22,862 bases of DNA, taken from assembly GCA_035642125.1 (NCBI GenBank), contig DASQSZ010000405.1, forward strand, positions 1 to 22,862, read 5' to 3'. Below are positions 7,230-14,696 of the stretch, one piece after another. A program made the translations under genes and the position numbers. The stretch's first letter is position 1. Every line of letters starts with the position of its first letter. The notes beneath the pieces were generated by a model. The model ran no database searches. It was not told where the DNA came from and was given only the letters and a program-made list of their open reading frames with translations. This DNA is from CALAED01 sp937891035 (GTDB lineage: Bacteria > Actinomycetota > Actinomycetes > Streptosporangiales > Streptosporangiaceae).

Positions 7230-8432
7230 GTGCTGGGCGAACACTTCCTTGATCTGATCTTGCTAGGGCTCATCGTGTTGTTCGCCGTGTCGGGCTATCG
7301 GCAGGGCTTCATCGTTGGGTTGCTGAGCTTCGTCGGGTTCGTCGGGGGTGGTGTTTTCGGTGCGCTGGTCGCGCCGCCGATCGCCAGGGCGGTGGTCGAG
7401 GGGCCATCCCAGCAGGCCCTGCTCGCCATCGTGATCGCCTTCCTGGCCGCCACGCTCGGCCAGTTGCTTGCCTCGTCCCTCGGCGCCGTCATCCGCAACC
7501 GGGTAACGGGCAATAACGCCCGTGCCGTCGACGCCGCCGGGGGTGCGGTCGTCAGCGTCGTGTCGCTGCTGGTGGTCGCCTGGTTCATCGGCAGCGCCGT
7601 GAGCAACTCCCCGTTCTCCACGTTGCGCAATCAGGTCGCCAACTCCGAGGTGTTGCGCGGGGTCGACGACGTCATGCCGGACGTCGTCGACGGATGGTTC
7701 TCCTCATTCCGCGCGTTCGTCGCCAAGACGGAGTTCCCACAGGTCTTCGGGGGGCTCGGCGGCGAGTCGCTGGTCAACGTGCCGCCGCCGGACACCAGCG
7801 TGCTGACCACCCCGGAGCTGCGCGCCGTACGACGGAGCATCGTCAAGATCGTGGGTACGGCGCCGTCCTGCCAGCGCAGGATCGAGGGCACCGGGTTCGT
7901 GTACGCGCCGGAACGCGTGATGACCAACGCCCACGTCGTGGCCGGCGTCAGGGGCGGGCCGACGGTGTTCGTCTTGGGCGGCGCCTCCTACCGGGCCAGG
8001 GTCGTCGTGTACAACCCGCGCCGCGACATCGCCGTGCTGCAAGTGCCGGGGCTGCCCCAGCGGCCGCTGGGGTTCAACCCGTCCGCCAAGTCTCGCGACA
8101 ACGCGGTGGTCGCCGGCTACCCGCGCGGACGCCCCGGATTCGACGCCGTGGCCGCCCGGATCCGCACCCGGCAGTTCGCGAAGGGCCCCGACATCTACCA
8201 CGCCGGCCAGGTCAAGCGGGAGATCTACGCGATCCGCGGCGCCGTCAAGCCCGGCAACTCCGGCGGTCCGTTGCTCGCCACGGACGGCACCGTGTACGGG
8301 GTGATCTTCGCCGCCGCGCTCACCGACGAGGAGGAGACGGGCTACGCGCTGACGGCGACCGAGGTCGCGCCGGACGCCAGGGCCGGGATCGAAGCCAGCA
8401 CCCCGGTGTCGACCCAGGCCTGTTCCGACTAG
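7230..8432 (+). CDS. marP: MarP-type membrane-anchored serine protease
   Basis: The 400-residue protein has an N-terminal CvpA-like membrane domain with about four hydrophobic segments (8-28, 31-50, 62-82, 104-124) and a trypsin-like extracytoplasmic protease domain from about 195. The triad is His235 (TNAHVV), Asp266 (RRDIAVL) and Ser344 (GNSGGP). Cys214 and Cys398 lie where MarP of M. tuberculosis (Rv3671c) has its disulfide. In mycobacteria MarP acts in the periplasm and is needed for acid resistance, by activating a peptidoglycan hydrolase. GTG 7230 has no ribosome-binding site but has a -10-like box six bases before it. A hairpin over the stop codon ends the transcript. Confidence 0.93.
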   Translation: MLGEHFLDLILLGLIVLFAVSGYRQGFIVGLLSFVGFVGGGVFGALVAPPIARAVVEGPSQQALLAIVIAFLAATLGQLLASSLGAVIRNRVTGNNARAVDAAGGAVVSVVSLLVVAWFIGSAVSNSPFSTLRNQVANSEVLRGVDDVMPDVVDGWFSSFRAFVAKTEFPQVFGGLGGESLVNVPPPDTSVLTTPELRAVRRSIVKIVGTAPSCQRRIEGTGFVYAPERVMTNAHVVAGVRGGPTVFVLGGASYRARVVVYNPRRDIAVLQVPGLPQRPLGFNPSAKSRDNAVVAGYPRGRPGFDAVAARIRTRQFAKGPDIYHAGQVKREIYAIRGAVKPGNSGGPLLATDGTVYGVIFAAALTDEEETGYALTATEVAPDARAGIEASTPVSTQACSD

Positions 8433-8457
8433 ACCGGCCCACCTCCTGGCCGGCTAG
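8429..8457. terminator. Hairpin terminator at the end of marP
   Basis: CTAG-A-CCGGCC (8429-8439) pairs with GGCCGG-CTAG (8448-8457) with one bulged base and an eight-base loop. It overlaps the marP stop codon, in the gap between the convergent marP and DUF309 genes, so it may work in both directions. Confidence 0.55.
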
Positions 8458-8592
8458 GACTCGCGGTCGTGCCCAGTGCCACGTCATCGGCCCGGTCCCT
8501 TGCCTGGCCGAGGCTCCTACGGGCCCGTACGTGGCGATCGGGCGCGGCCGGGCGGCCGGGCGTTGCCGGACGCGACGAGGGGTCGGACGATC

Positions 8593-9063
8593 TCAGCGAA
8601 CGAGTCGCAGCGCCAAGTCGGCGTCCGTCACGGCGTCGATGCCGCCGGAGTCGATGCGGTCGGCCAGCGCTCTGACGTCCCTGACGATGCCGGAGACGTC
8701 GATCTCGTACGGCCCTGGCGCGAAGGGGGCGATGCGATCAGCGGCGCGCCGCAACAGGGCCTGGGCGCCCTTGGCGTTGCCGCGACGTACATGGGTCAAC
8801 CCCACCGCGACCTGGGCAAGCCCGCGCCACAGCTCCCGTTCCCGCTCCGGCGCCGCCTTCCACACCGCCTCGAGCACTTCGTGGGCATGGAACGGGCGGT
8901 CGGCGTCCAGCAGTGCCTGCGCATCGGCCAGGGCCCGGGACGGCGGCGCCGCGTAGTCGTCGGGCGTGGTCGGCTCGCCCTGCGCCCCACGCGGCAGTGG
9001 ACGTCCGTACGCGTCCCGCGGCCGCGCGCTTCTGGCGCGCCCGGTTTGGTCGCGATCGCGCAT
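8593..9063 (-). CDS. DUF309-family protein
   Basis: The 156-residue protein carries the DUF309 core: RPFHAHEVLEAVWK (about 56-69), followed by LWRGLAQVAVGLTHVRRGNAKGA. The conserved H-x-HE and W-x-GLAQ elements are easy to see. The family forms small helical bundles and its biochemical role is not known. The first 40 residues are charged and probably disordered. It is convergent with marP and precedes endonuclease III on the same strand. Its ATG has no ribosome-binding site but lies six bases after GATAAT, suggesting a leaderless mRNA. Confidence 0.88.
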   Translation of the reverse strand: MRDRDQTGRARSARPRDAYGRPLPRGAQGEPTTPDDYAAPPSRALADAQALLDADRPFHAHEVLEAVWKAAPERERELWRGLAQVAVGLTHVRRGNAKGAQALLRRAADRIAPFAPGPYEIDVSGIVRDVRALADRIDSGGIDAVTDADLALRLVR

Positions 9064-9069
9064 AACGCC

Positions 9070-9099
9070 ATTATCGGCGGGCCGGTGGAGCGGCCATCA
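9070..9099 (-). promoter_or_regulatory. Promoter for leaderless DUF309 mRNA (TGATGG-18-GATAAT)
   Basis: On the minus strand GATAAT (9070-9075) lies exactly six bases before ATG 9063, so transcription would start at the ATG. A weak -35 TGATGG (9094-9099) is 18 bases further upstream. GATAAT is one base from the perfect -10 and stands out in this GC-rich DNA. Confidence 0.5.
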
Positions 9100-9181
9100 C
9101 CCGGCGGCCCCGGCCGCGCGGCGGGCGAGCAGGTATCGGCTGGAGGGGCCGGGGGCGAGACCCCGGGGTCTCGCCCCGGGG

Positions 9182-9898
9182 TCAGGAGAACGGACCGGCC
9201 TTGACCAGCGTACGAGCGGTCTGTTCGTCCGTGGGGCCCTCGCCATAGGAGGGGCAGAGCCTGGCCAGCGGACAGGCCCCGCACGCCGGGCGACGGGAGT
9301 GGCAGACGCGGCGCCCGTGCCAGATCAGCCGGTGGGACAGCATCGTCCACTCTTTGCGCGGGATCAGTTCACCGACCTCGTGTTCGATCTTGACGGGGTC
9401 GGTCTGCGTCGTCCAGCCGAACCTGCGGGCCAGCCGGGAGAAGTGGGTGTCCACGGTGATGCCCGGCACGTCGAAGGCGTTGCCGAGCACCACATTTGCC
9501 GTCTTGCGGCCTACCCCCGGCAGCGTGACCAGGTCGTCCATCTTTCGCGGCACCTCGCCGCCGAAGCGGTCGCACAGCTCCTGGCCGAGCTTCATGAGGC
9601 TGTTGGACTTGGCCCGGAAAAATCCGGTCGGCTGGATGATCTTTTCCAGATCTTCGCGGTCCGCGCCGGCGTAGTCGGCGGCCGAGGTGTACCGCGCGAA
9701 CAGGGTCGGTGTGACCGCGTTCACTCGGCGATCCGTACACTGCGCAGACAGGATCGTTGCGACCAGCAGCTCAAGCGCGTTGGTGAAATCCAGCTCGCAG
9801 TGGGCGTCGGGATACAGCGCGGCGAGTTCTCGGTTCATCCGCCGCGCGCGGCGAACCAGAGCGAGACGTGATTCCGGGGCCGGGGTTATGCGGGACAC
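9182..9898 (-). CDS. nth: Endonuclease III (DNA glycosylase/AP lyase)
   Basis: The 238-residue protein is a bifunctional base-excision repair enzyme that removes oxidised pyrimidines and cuts the abasic site. The helix-hairpin-helix LPGVGRKTA (126-134) contains the catalytic lysine K132, and VDTHFSRL contains the essential Asp150. Four cysteines at 199, 206, 209 and 215 follow the C-x6-C-x2-C-x5-C pattern of the [4Fe-4S] cluster. GTG 9898 is preferred over ATG 9838 because the added residues (ALVRRARRMNREL) are typical of actinobacterial Nth and because TACGCT lies seven bases upstream. The frame is open much further upstream, over crp on the other strand, but that part is a shadow. The divergent neighbour crp is conserved in mycobacteria and streptomycetes. 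Confidence 0.95.
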   Translation of the reverse strand: MSRITPAPESRLALVRRARRMNRELAALYPDAHCELDFTNALELLVATILSAQCTDRRVNAVTPTLFARYTSAADYAGADREDLEKIIQPTGFFRAKSNSLMKLGQELCDRFGGEVPRKMDDLVTLPGVGRKTANVVLGNAFDVPGITVDTHFSRLARRFGWTTQTDPVKIEHEVGELIPRKEWTMLSHRLIWHGRRVCHSRRPACGACPLARLCPSYGEGPTDEQTARTLVKAGPFS

Positions 9899-9905
9899 GA
9901 GGCCA

Positions 9906-9911
9906 AGCGTA
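9906..9911 (-). promoter_or_regulatory. -10-like box TACGCT for a leaderless nth start
   Basis: On the minus strand TACGCT fits TAnnnT and ends seven bases before GTG 9898. There is no Shine-Dalgarno sequence at normal distance, and no clear -35. Confidence 0.3.
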
Positions 9912-9982
9912 CGGCCTCCCCCGCTCCGTAGCGGCCCGGGTGACATCCACAGTGCGATATACGTCACACTTGTGGGTGGAGG

Positions 9983-9991
9983 TGTGGACAA
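9983..9991 (-). promoter_or_regulatory. DnaA-box match TTGTCCACA in the crp leader
   Basis: The plus strand reads TGTGGACAA, an exact reverse complement of TTGTCCACA, the form favoured by streptomycete DnaA. It ends nine bases before the crp start and overlaps the first bases of its ribosome-binding site. A 7/9 match (ACATCCACA, 9945-9953) lies about 30 bases upstream. It might link crp expression to DnaA, or be chance. Confidence 0.3.
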
Positions 9992-10000
9992 GGAGGAAGT

Positions 10001-10687
10001 GTGACCGACCGCGACGAAGAGGTACTCAACAGGGCGCCGCTCTTCGAGGCCCTGGATGACGCGGCTGCCAAGTCCCTGCGCGCCAGCGTGGCGGAGGTGC
10101 GGTTGTCGCGGGGTCAGACGCTGTTCAACGAGGGCGAGGTCGGCGACCGGCTCTACGTGATCCTCGAAGGCAAGGTCAAGTTGACCAGGGCCGCGCCGGA
10201 CGGCCGCGAAAACCTGCTCAGCGTGCTCGGCCCGAGCGAGATGTTCGGCGAGCTGTCGTTCTTCGACCCGCGGCCGCGGACGGCCAGCGCGGTGGCCGTC
10301 ACCGAATGCCGGCTGGCCGGGCTGGGCCACGACGACCTGCGGCCTTTCTTGACCAACCACCCCGAAGTGGCCGTACACCTGCTGCGGGCGCTGGCCCAGC
10401 GACTGCGCAGGACCAACGACGTGATGGCCGACCTCGTCTTCACCGACGTACCGGGCCGAGTCGCCAAGCAGCTGCTCGACCTGGCCGAGCGGTTCGGCCA
10501 GCCAACCGAGGCGGGCCTGCACGTCCACCACGACCTCACACAGGAGGAGCTGGCGCAGCTGGTGGGCGCCTCACGCGAGACGGTCAACAAGGCGCTCGCC
10601 GACTTCGCCGGGCGCGGCTGGCTGCGCATCGAGGCCCGTGCCGTCGTGATCCTCGACATCGAACGCCTCCGCAAACGCTCCCGCTGA
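10001..10687 (+). CDS. crp: Crp/FNR-family transcriptional regulator (Crp)
   Basis: The 228-residue protein has an N-terminal cyclic-nucleotide-binding beta barrel and a C-terminal winged helix-turn-helix. GELSFFDPRPRTASA (83-97) is the phosphate-binding cassette, with Arg93 and Thr94 placed to bind cAMP, as in mycobacterial Crp. The DNA-reading segment is LTQEELAQLVGASRETVNKALADFAGRGWL (179-208). It lacks FNR-type iron-sulfur cysteines. AGGAGG just before GTG 10001 fixes the start. Its position next to nth identifies it as the orthologue of M. tuberculosis Rv3676 and the Streptomyces crp that affects germination and antibiotic production. In a dimeric form it would bind TGTGA-N6-TCACA-like sites. 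Confidence 0.95.
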   Translation: MTDRDEEVLNRAPLFEALDDAAAKSLRASVAEVRLSRGQTLFNEGEVGDRLYVILEGKVKLTRAAPDGRENLLSVLGPSEMFGELSFFDPRPRTASAVAVTECRLAGLGHDDLRPFLTNHPEVAVHLLRALAQRLRRTNDVMADLVFTDVPGRVAKQLLDLAERFGQPTEAGLHVHHDLTQEELAQLVGASRETVNKALADFAGRGWLRIEARAVVILDIERLRKRSR

Positions 10688-10758
10688 CCGTTCTCCTGCC
10701 GTTTCGCGGGGGCGGAGGCGGCCAGCGAGCCGGCGGCAGGTCCGGTCAAGGCGGGTGG

Positions 10759-10786
10759 CGGTCCGGGCGGAGGGGGCGACGGACCG
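10759..10786. terminator. Hairpin between convergent crp and MBL genes
   Basis: CGGTCCG (10759-10765) and CGGACCG (10780-10786) form a 7-bp stem with a 14-base G-rich loop, about 70 bases past the crp stop and 45 bases past the stop of the leftward MBL gene. A bidirectional terminator is likely but there is no U-tract. Confidence 0.4.
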
Positions 10787-10830
10787 AAGCCCGGGGGGGG
10801 GCGGGCTCGGAGTGGATGGGATGGCTCCGG

Positions 10831-11628
10831 TTAGGAGTCCATTTGACGTTGGCGGAGATAGTCGAGCTGGGCTTGGACGGACCATTCGGCCGCCGGCCAC
10901 AGGGCCTCATCGACGTCGATATAGACGCGTTCCACGACCTCGCGTGCGGTGCGCGCCCCGGCCCGCAGCGCGGCTTCGACCTGGGCCAGCCGCTCTCGTC
11001 GATGGCCGATGTAGTAGTCGAGCGCGCCGGTAGGATCGTCGAGCTTGGGACCGTGCCCTGGCAAGATCGTCGCAGCGTCGGCGGCCGCGGCGAAGTCACG
11101 CAGCCGGTCGAGCGATTCCATGTAGTCGCCGAGGCTGCCCTCCAGCATGGTCGTGCCGTACCCGAGCACCGTGTCGCCGGTCAGGATGGCCCGGTCGGCC
11201 GGGACCCAAAAGCACAGCGAGTCGTCGGAATGCCCGGGGGTCTCCATCACCCGGAGCTCGAGCCCGTCCATGGCCACGACGTCGTCCTCGCCGAGGCCCT
11301 CGTCGCCCAGCCGATGCGCCGGATCCAGTGCCCGTACGGCCGGACCGCCGGCAAGCTCGGCGAACCGCCGCGCGCCCTCGGCATGGTCGGGGTGCCCATG
11401 GGTCAGGAGCACGAAACCGACGCGGCGCTCGGCCGCGGCGACGGTGTCGACCACCCGCCGGAGGTGTCCCTCGTCTTCTGGCCCGGGGTCGATCACGATG
11501 GCCCGCGCCGCATCCGGCTCGGCGAGCACCCATGTGTTCGTTCCGTCGAGGGTCAACCGGGACGGGTTGGGCGCCAGCACGCACCGGGCGCGCTCCGTAC
11601 CCATGCCGTCGATCTGCGGTGTGCTCAC
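10831..11628 (-). CDS. Metallo-beta-lactamase-fold hydrolase with C-terminal winged helix (LACTB2-like)
   Basis: The 265-residue protein has the zinc-binding motifs of the metallo-beta-lactamase fold: THGHPDH (76-82), the histidine in PGHSDDS (131-137), the aspartate in LTGDTVLG (149-156) and the histidine in PGHGP (190-194). After it lies a helical region ending in WSVQAQLDYLRQRQ, typical of LACTB2-like proteins, some of which are RNases. The substrate is not known here. The GTG start at 11628 follows GGGAGG at four to five bases. It is the last gene of the leftward cluster and corresponds in position to Rv3677c. Confidence 0.9.
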   Translation of the reverse strand: MSTPQIDGMGTERARCVLAPNPSRLTLDGTNTWVLAEPDAARAIVIDPGPEDEGHLRRVVDTVAAAERRVGFVLLTHGHPDHAEGARRFAELAGGPAVRALDPAHRLGDEGLGEDDVVAMDGLELRVMETPGHSDDSLCFWVPADRAILTGDTVLGYGTTMLEGSLGDYMESLDRLRDFAAAADAATILPGHGPKLDDPTGALDYYIGHRRERLAQVEAALRAGARTAREVVERVYIDVDEALWPAAEWSVQAQLDYLRQRQMDS

Positions 11629-11701
11629 GGATCCTCCCGCTCAATGCGCCGCGCGGGTTCGTGACGCGCAGCCGCGGGGCGTGCCGGCTCGGGGCGCGCC
11701 G

Positions 11702-12568
11702 TCACGATGGCCGCACCCCGTACGCGCCCGCCAGGTCATAGGACAGCTCGTCCGGCATGAGGAGATAAACGCCGCCATCACCCATCTGTACCTCGGGGAG
11801 ACGGGGGCTGATCTCGCGTTCGGTCGCCAGGACCGCGGCTGTGGAATCGTACGCCGTGAGTTCGAGCAGGGTCACGAGGGTCGGCGGCAGCAGGACCAGC
11901 TCGCCGGCACGCATCCGCGCCACGGCGTCGGCGGGGTTGAGCCAGGCCACCCGATCGGCTTCGGTGCTGACGTCGCGAGCACGCTGCCCTCGCGGTATCG
12001 CCGCCATGAAGAACCTGGTGTCGTAACGCTTCCTCTCGACCACCGGCGTGATCCAGTGCGCCCACGGGCGTAGCAGGTCGGAGCGGAGCACGAGCCCGCG
12101 CCCGTCGAGGAAAGCGGCGAAGGAGAGGGTTCGGTCGATCAGAGCCCGCCGGTCCGCCTCCCAATCGGCGCCGCGAGTGTCCTCGATGACCGAGTCGAGG
12201 GTCGGCCCGGCGAGCAGCACGCCGGATTCCTCGAAGGTCTCGCGTACGGCGGCACAGACCAGTCCGCCGGCCAGAGTCTCGCCGGCGCCGAAGGCTTCAC
12301 CCCAGGCGGCGGGTGCCGGACCGGCCCAGCCGATCGTACGGTCGCTGTCGCGCGGGTCGACCGAGCCGCCGGGAAAGACGTACGCCCCGGGCGCGAAGGC
12401 CATCGAGGCGGCCCGGCGCAACATGAAAACCTGCAGACCGTCTTCGGGATGATCGCGGAGGATCACGACGGTCGCGGCGTCCTTGGGCCGCGCCGCCTCG
12501 ACGCGGCCCTCGATGACATCTCGGGCCTGCTCGGCGAACGCGTCCGGCAGGCGCAGCCGACTTACCAT
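11702..12568 (-). CDS. NUDIX hydrolase, NUDT19-like
   Basis: The protein has 288 residues. YVFPGGSVD (63-71) and VRETFEESGV (108-117) are the two halves of a NUDIX motif, separated by an insertion of about 35 residues as in NUDT19-like proteins. Mammalian NUDT19 hydrolyses CoA derivatives, but the substrate in actinomycetes is not established. ATG 12568 is chosen because GAGG lies eight bases upstream; an in-frame ATG at 12592 would add eight residues without a ribosome-binding site. It sits between the RidA-family and MBL genes on the same strand with short gaps (104 and 73 bases), so co-transcription is likely. Confidence 0.88.
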   Translation of the reverse strand: MVSRLRLPDAFAEQARDVIEGRVEAARPKDAATVVILRDHPEDGLQVFMLRRAASMAFAPGAYVFPGGSVDPRDSDRTIGWAGPAPAAWGEAFGAGETLAGGLVCAAVRETFEESGVLLAGPTLDSVIEDTRGADWEADRRALIDRTLSFAAFLDGRGLVLRSDLLRPWAHWITPVVERKRYDTRFFMAAIPRGQRARDVSTEADRVAWLNPADAVARMRAGELVLLPPTLVTLLELTAYDSTAAVLATEREISPRLPEVQMGDGGVYLLMPDELSYDLAGAYGVRPS

Positions 12569-12672
12569 CGCATCAGCCTCATGGCCGCCCATTCGAAGCC
12601 AACTGGGGCTTGGTCGTCAAGGGTCACCGCCGCTGCGCCGGCCAGGGCTGAGCACGCCGCACGCGACGCGCG

Positions 12673-13137
12673 TCAGCCGGTGACTTCGGCGATGGCCTCG
12701 ACCTCGACAGGGGAGTTGAGCGGCAGCACCGCGACTCCCACAGCGCTGCGCGCGTGCGCGCCCGCGTCACCGAAGACCGCGCCGAACAGCTCGCTGGCCC
12801 CATTGATCACCTGGGGTTGGCCATAGAAGTCGGGGGCGCTGGCGACGAAGCCGACGACCTTGACGATGCGCACCACTCGGGACAGCTCGCCCACCTCGGC
12901 CTTAAGCGCCGCGATCACATTCAGAGCGCAGACTTTGGCCAGGTCGGCGGCCTGCTCCGGCGAGATCTCCACGCCGACCTTGCCGGCGGCCAGGAGTTCG
13001 CCGTCCTTCAGCGGCACCTGGCCGGCCGTATAGACCAGGGAGCCCGTCCGTATGGTCGGCACGTACGATGCCAGCGGCCGGACGACCGGCGGGAGCTCCA
13101 AGCCCAGCTCGGCGATCCGTTCCTCGGGCGTGCTCAC
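12673..13137 (-). CDS. RidA / YjgF-family protein
   Basis: The 154-residue protein belongs to the YjgF/YER057c/UK114 superfamily of trimeric enamine/imine deaminases and relatives. Conserved parts are LVYTAGQVPL (34-43) and GAHARSAVGVAVLPLNSPVEVEAIAE (126-151). Arg130 lies where RidA uses an arginine to hold the substrate carboxylate, and Glu147 is near the position of the catalytic glutamate. It is longer than canonical RidA (about 128 residues) and matches the Rv3678c-type subgroup, so 2-aminoacrylate deamination should not be assumed. GTG 13137 overlaps the TGA of the DUF4177 gene by four bases (GTGA), a coupling arrangement. Confidence 0.9.
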   Translation of the reverse strand: MSTPEERIAELGLELPPVVRPLASYVPTIRTGSLVYTAGQVPLKDGELLAAGKVGVEISPEQAADLAKVCALNVIAALKAEVGELSRVVRIVKVVGFVASAPDFYGQPQVINGASELFGAVFGDAGAHARSAVGVAVLPLNSPVEVEAIAEVTG

Positions 13138-13289
13138 ACCTTCTCCCGCTTCAGGTACGCCACCAGATTCTCCGGGTTGGGGCCGGGCATGACAGTGACC
13201 AGCTCCCAGCCGTCATCGCCCCAATTGTCGAGGATTTGCTTCGTCGCGTGGATCAACAACGGTACGGTCGCGTACTCCCATTTCTTCAT
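13134..13289 (-). CDS. DUF4177-family small protein (51 aa)
   Basis: An ATG at 13289, with AAGG seven bases upstream, opens a 51-residue frame beginning MKKWEYATVPLLIHATKQIL and containing DDGWELVTVMPG. This is the DUF4177 pattern, a short beta-sheet protein with W-EY near the start and GWELV in the middle; its function is unknown. The stop overlaps the RidA-family start by four bases (GTGA) and the start lies 23 bases after the slipin stop. The same small gene precedes ridA in mycobacteria (Rv3678A region). It is easily missed because of its length. Confidence 0.9.
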   Translation of the reverse strand: MKKWEYATVPLLIHATKQILDNWGDDGWELVTVMPGPNPENLVAYLKREKV

Positions 13290-13312
13290 GACCGAACCTT
13301 ACTGAAGGATCA

Positions 13313-14380
13313 TCAGGTCCCCGGCGAGGAGTTGCCAGAACCTCCCCACGTACGGCTATGCGGCTCGGCCGGACGCGGCTGCTCGGCCGGACGCGGCTGC
13401 TCGGCGGTCTGCTCGCCCGATGACGGAGCCGGTAGGTCCTGAGGGGCCGCCACCTCGGGACGGGTCGTCTCGGCCTCACTCGTGAGACCGGCGGCACCGC
13501 TCAGCGGAGGCGCCGACTCCAGGGGCGGCGGCATGCCCTCGACCGGCTCTTCGACCGCCTGCGCCAGCGGCTCCGGTTCTTCGACCGGCTCCGACTCGGC
13601 CGGCTCGCGCTCTGGACCGCCGCTCATCTTCTCGAAGAACCGCAGCATCTCGACCGGCAGCGGCATCACAAGCGTGCTGTTCTTTTCCGCCGCGACCTCG
13701 ACGACCGTCTGCAGCAGGCGAAGCTGCAACGAGGCGGGGTCCTTCGACAGTTCGTGCGCGGCGGCGCCCAGCCGCTTGGACGCCTGGTATTCACCGTCGG
13801 CGGTGATGATGCGGGCCCGCCGCTCCCGCTCGGCCTCCGCCTGCCTGGCCATCGACCGCTTCATGCCTTCGGGCAGCGAGACGTCCTTGATCTCGACCCG
13901 CTCGATTCTGATGCCCCAGGGGTTCTCCGTCATCTCGTCGATGATCCGGCGCAGCTCGAAGTTGATCTGGTCACGCTCGGACAGCAACGCCTGCATGTCG
14001 GCCTTGCCGATCACCGACCGCAGCGAGGTCTGCGCCACCTGCGAGACCGCGTAACCGTAGTTCTGTACGTTGACGATCGCCTTCACCGGATCGATCACCC
14101 GGAAGTACACGACCGCGTCGACGCGGACGCTGACGTTGTCTTGGGTGATGCCGTCCTGCGCGGGCACACCCATCGCCACCGTCTGCATGTTGACCTTCTG
14201 CATCCGATCCATGATCGGGACGATCATGGTCAACCCCGCCTGGCGCACGGCGGTCAGCTGCACCCGGCCGAAGCGGAAGACGACGCCCTGCTCGAACTGC
14301 TGGACGACCTTGACCGAGGAAGCGAGGGCGAGAAAGCCGAAGAAGGCGAGGATCCCCAGCAGGAGAAGAAGTACTTCCAT
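13313..14380 (-). CDS. Slipin / SPFH-domain membrane protein with long acidic Pro-rich tail
   Basis: The 355-residue protein starts with one hydrophobic membrane anchor (3-22) followed by a stomatin-type SPFH domain (about 25-180) with typical elements such as GVVFRFGRV, NVSVRVDAVVYFRV and WGIRIERVEIKDV. A charged coiled-coil segment rich in AEAERERRARI (about 175-215) follows. Slipins form large membrane-associated rings and scaffold or regulate partner proteins. The last 100 residues (from about 252) are low in complexity, rich in Glu and Pro, and end with repeats of EQPRPA. Stomatin operon partners such as an NfeD protease are not seen here. AAGGTGG lies six bases before the ATG. Confidence 0.92.
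   Translation of the reverse strand: MEVLLLLLGILAFFGFLALASSVKVVQQFEQGVVFRFGRVQLTAVRQAGLTMIVPIMDRMQKVNMQTVAMGVPAQDGITQDNVSVRVDAVVYFRVIDPVKAIVNVQNYGYAVSQVAQTSLRSVIGKADMQALLSERDQINFELRRIIDEMTENPWGIRIERVEIKDVSLPEGMKRSMARQAEAERERRARIITADGEYQASKRLGAAAHELSKDPASLQLRLLQTVVEVAAEKNSTLVMPLPVEMLRFFEKMSGGPEREPAESEPVEEPEPLAQAVEEPVEGMPPPLESAPPLSGAAGLTSEAETTRPEVAAPQDLPAPSSGEQTAEQPRPAEQPRPAEPHSRTWGGSGNSSPGT
13350..13405. repeat. 18-bp tandem repeat in the slipin tail
   Basis: Around 13362-13400 an 18-base unit (CTCGGCCGGACGCGGCTG) is repeated in tandem, with a partial copy at the edge. It encodes (A)EQPRP repeats in the disordered C-terminus. Coordinates are approximate. Confidence 0.7.
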
Positions 14381-14412
14381 GACAAGCCACCTTTCATATG
14401 GGGTGTGGCTCG

Positions 14413-14418
14413 CTTATA
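14413..14418 (-). promoter_or_regulatory. -10-like TATAAG upstream of slipin
   Basis: On the minus strand TATAAG lies about 33 bases before ATG 14380, leaving room for a leader with the AAGGTGG ribosome-binding site. A -35 is not clear, so the sigma factor cannot be inferred. Confidence 0.3.
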
Positions 14419-14497
14419 CGACGGACGGAACACACCGATCCGTTTCGTTCCAGCCTATTCACGTTTCGCGTTGCGTGACCGAACTCACGTAGCCGCG

Positions 14498-14557
14498 CTC
14501 ACGTGAGCAGACTCATGTGGGCAGACTCATGTGGGCAGACTCATGCGCCGGACTCAT
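14498..14557. repeat. CACGTG palindrome followed by 14-bp tandem iterons
   Basis: CTCACGTGAG (14498-14507) is a perfect 10-bp palindrome. Overlapping it, GTGAGCAGACTCAT (14503-14516) is followed by two identical GTGGGCAGACTCAT units (14517-14530, 14531-14544) and a 13-base variant GCGCCGGACTCAT (14545-14557). The units are head to tail at a 14-base period in the divergent promoter region. They may be regulator-binding sites or slippage products. Confidence 0.75.
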
Positions 14558-14683
14558 GTGGCCGGAGGCCGCCGCTCGACACTGCCGCCCCTCACATCCG
14601 GCCCACTCTGGCTCGTTCCCAGGGCAGTGTCAGGAATCACTTGCTTTGCACGGGCCGACCCCTTAAGAGATCGGTGCGAACGA

Positions 14684-14689
14684 TAGCCT
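14684..14689 (+). promoter_or_regulatory. -10-like box TAGCCT before the first ArsA-like gene
   Basis: TAGCCT fits TAnnnT and ends seven bases before GTG 14697, consistent with a leaderless transcript. The alternative ATG 14703 has AGGGG five bases upstream and would suit an ordinary leader, so both readings remain open. Confidence 0.3.
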
Positions 14690-14696
14690 CGTAGGG

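Larger units (their letters stand above)
14381..14696. other. Divergent promoter region between slipin and ArsA-like genes, with palindrome and iterons
   Basis: This 316-base gap separates two divergent clusters. On the leftward side TATAAG (14413-14418 on the minus strand) is a possible -10 for slipin. The middle holds CTCACGTGAG (14498-14507) followed by tandem 14-bp repeats to 14557. The rightward side holds TAGCCT (14684-14689) before the first ArsA-like start. No gene is supported. Confidence 0.55.

Noticed and set aside
9936..9975. Possible Crp operator (GTGAC ... GTCACAC) in the nth-crp gap
   Set aside because: The half sites do not have the 6-base spacing of TGTGA-N6-TCACA; the best arrangement matches only part of one arm.
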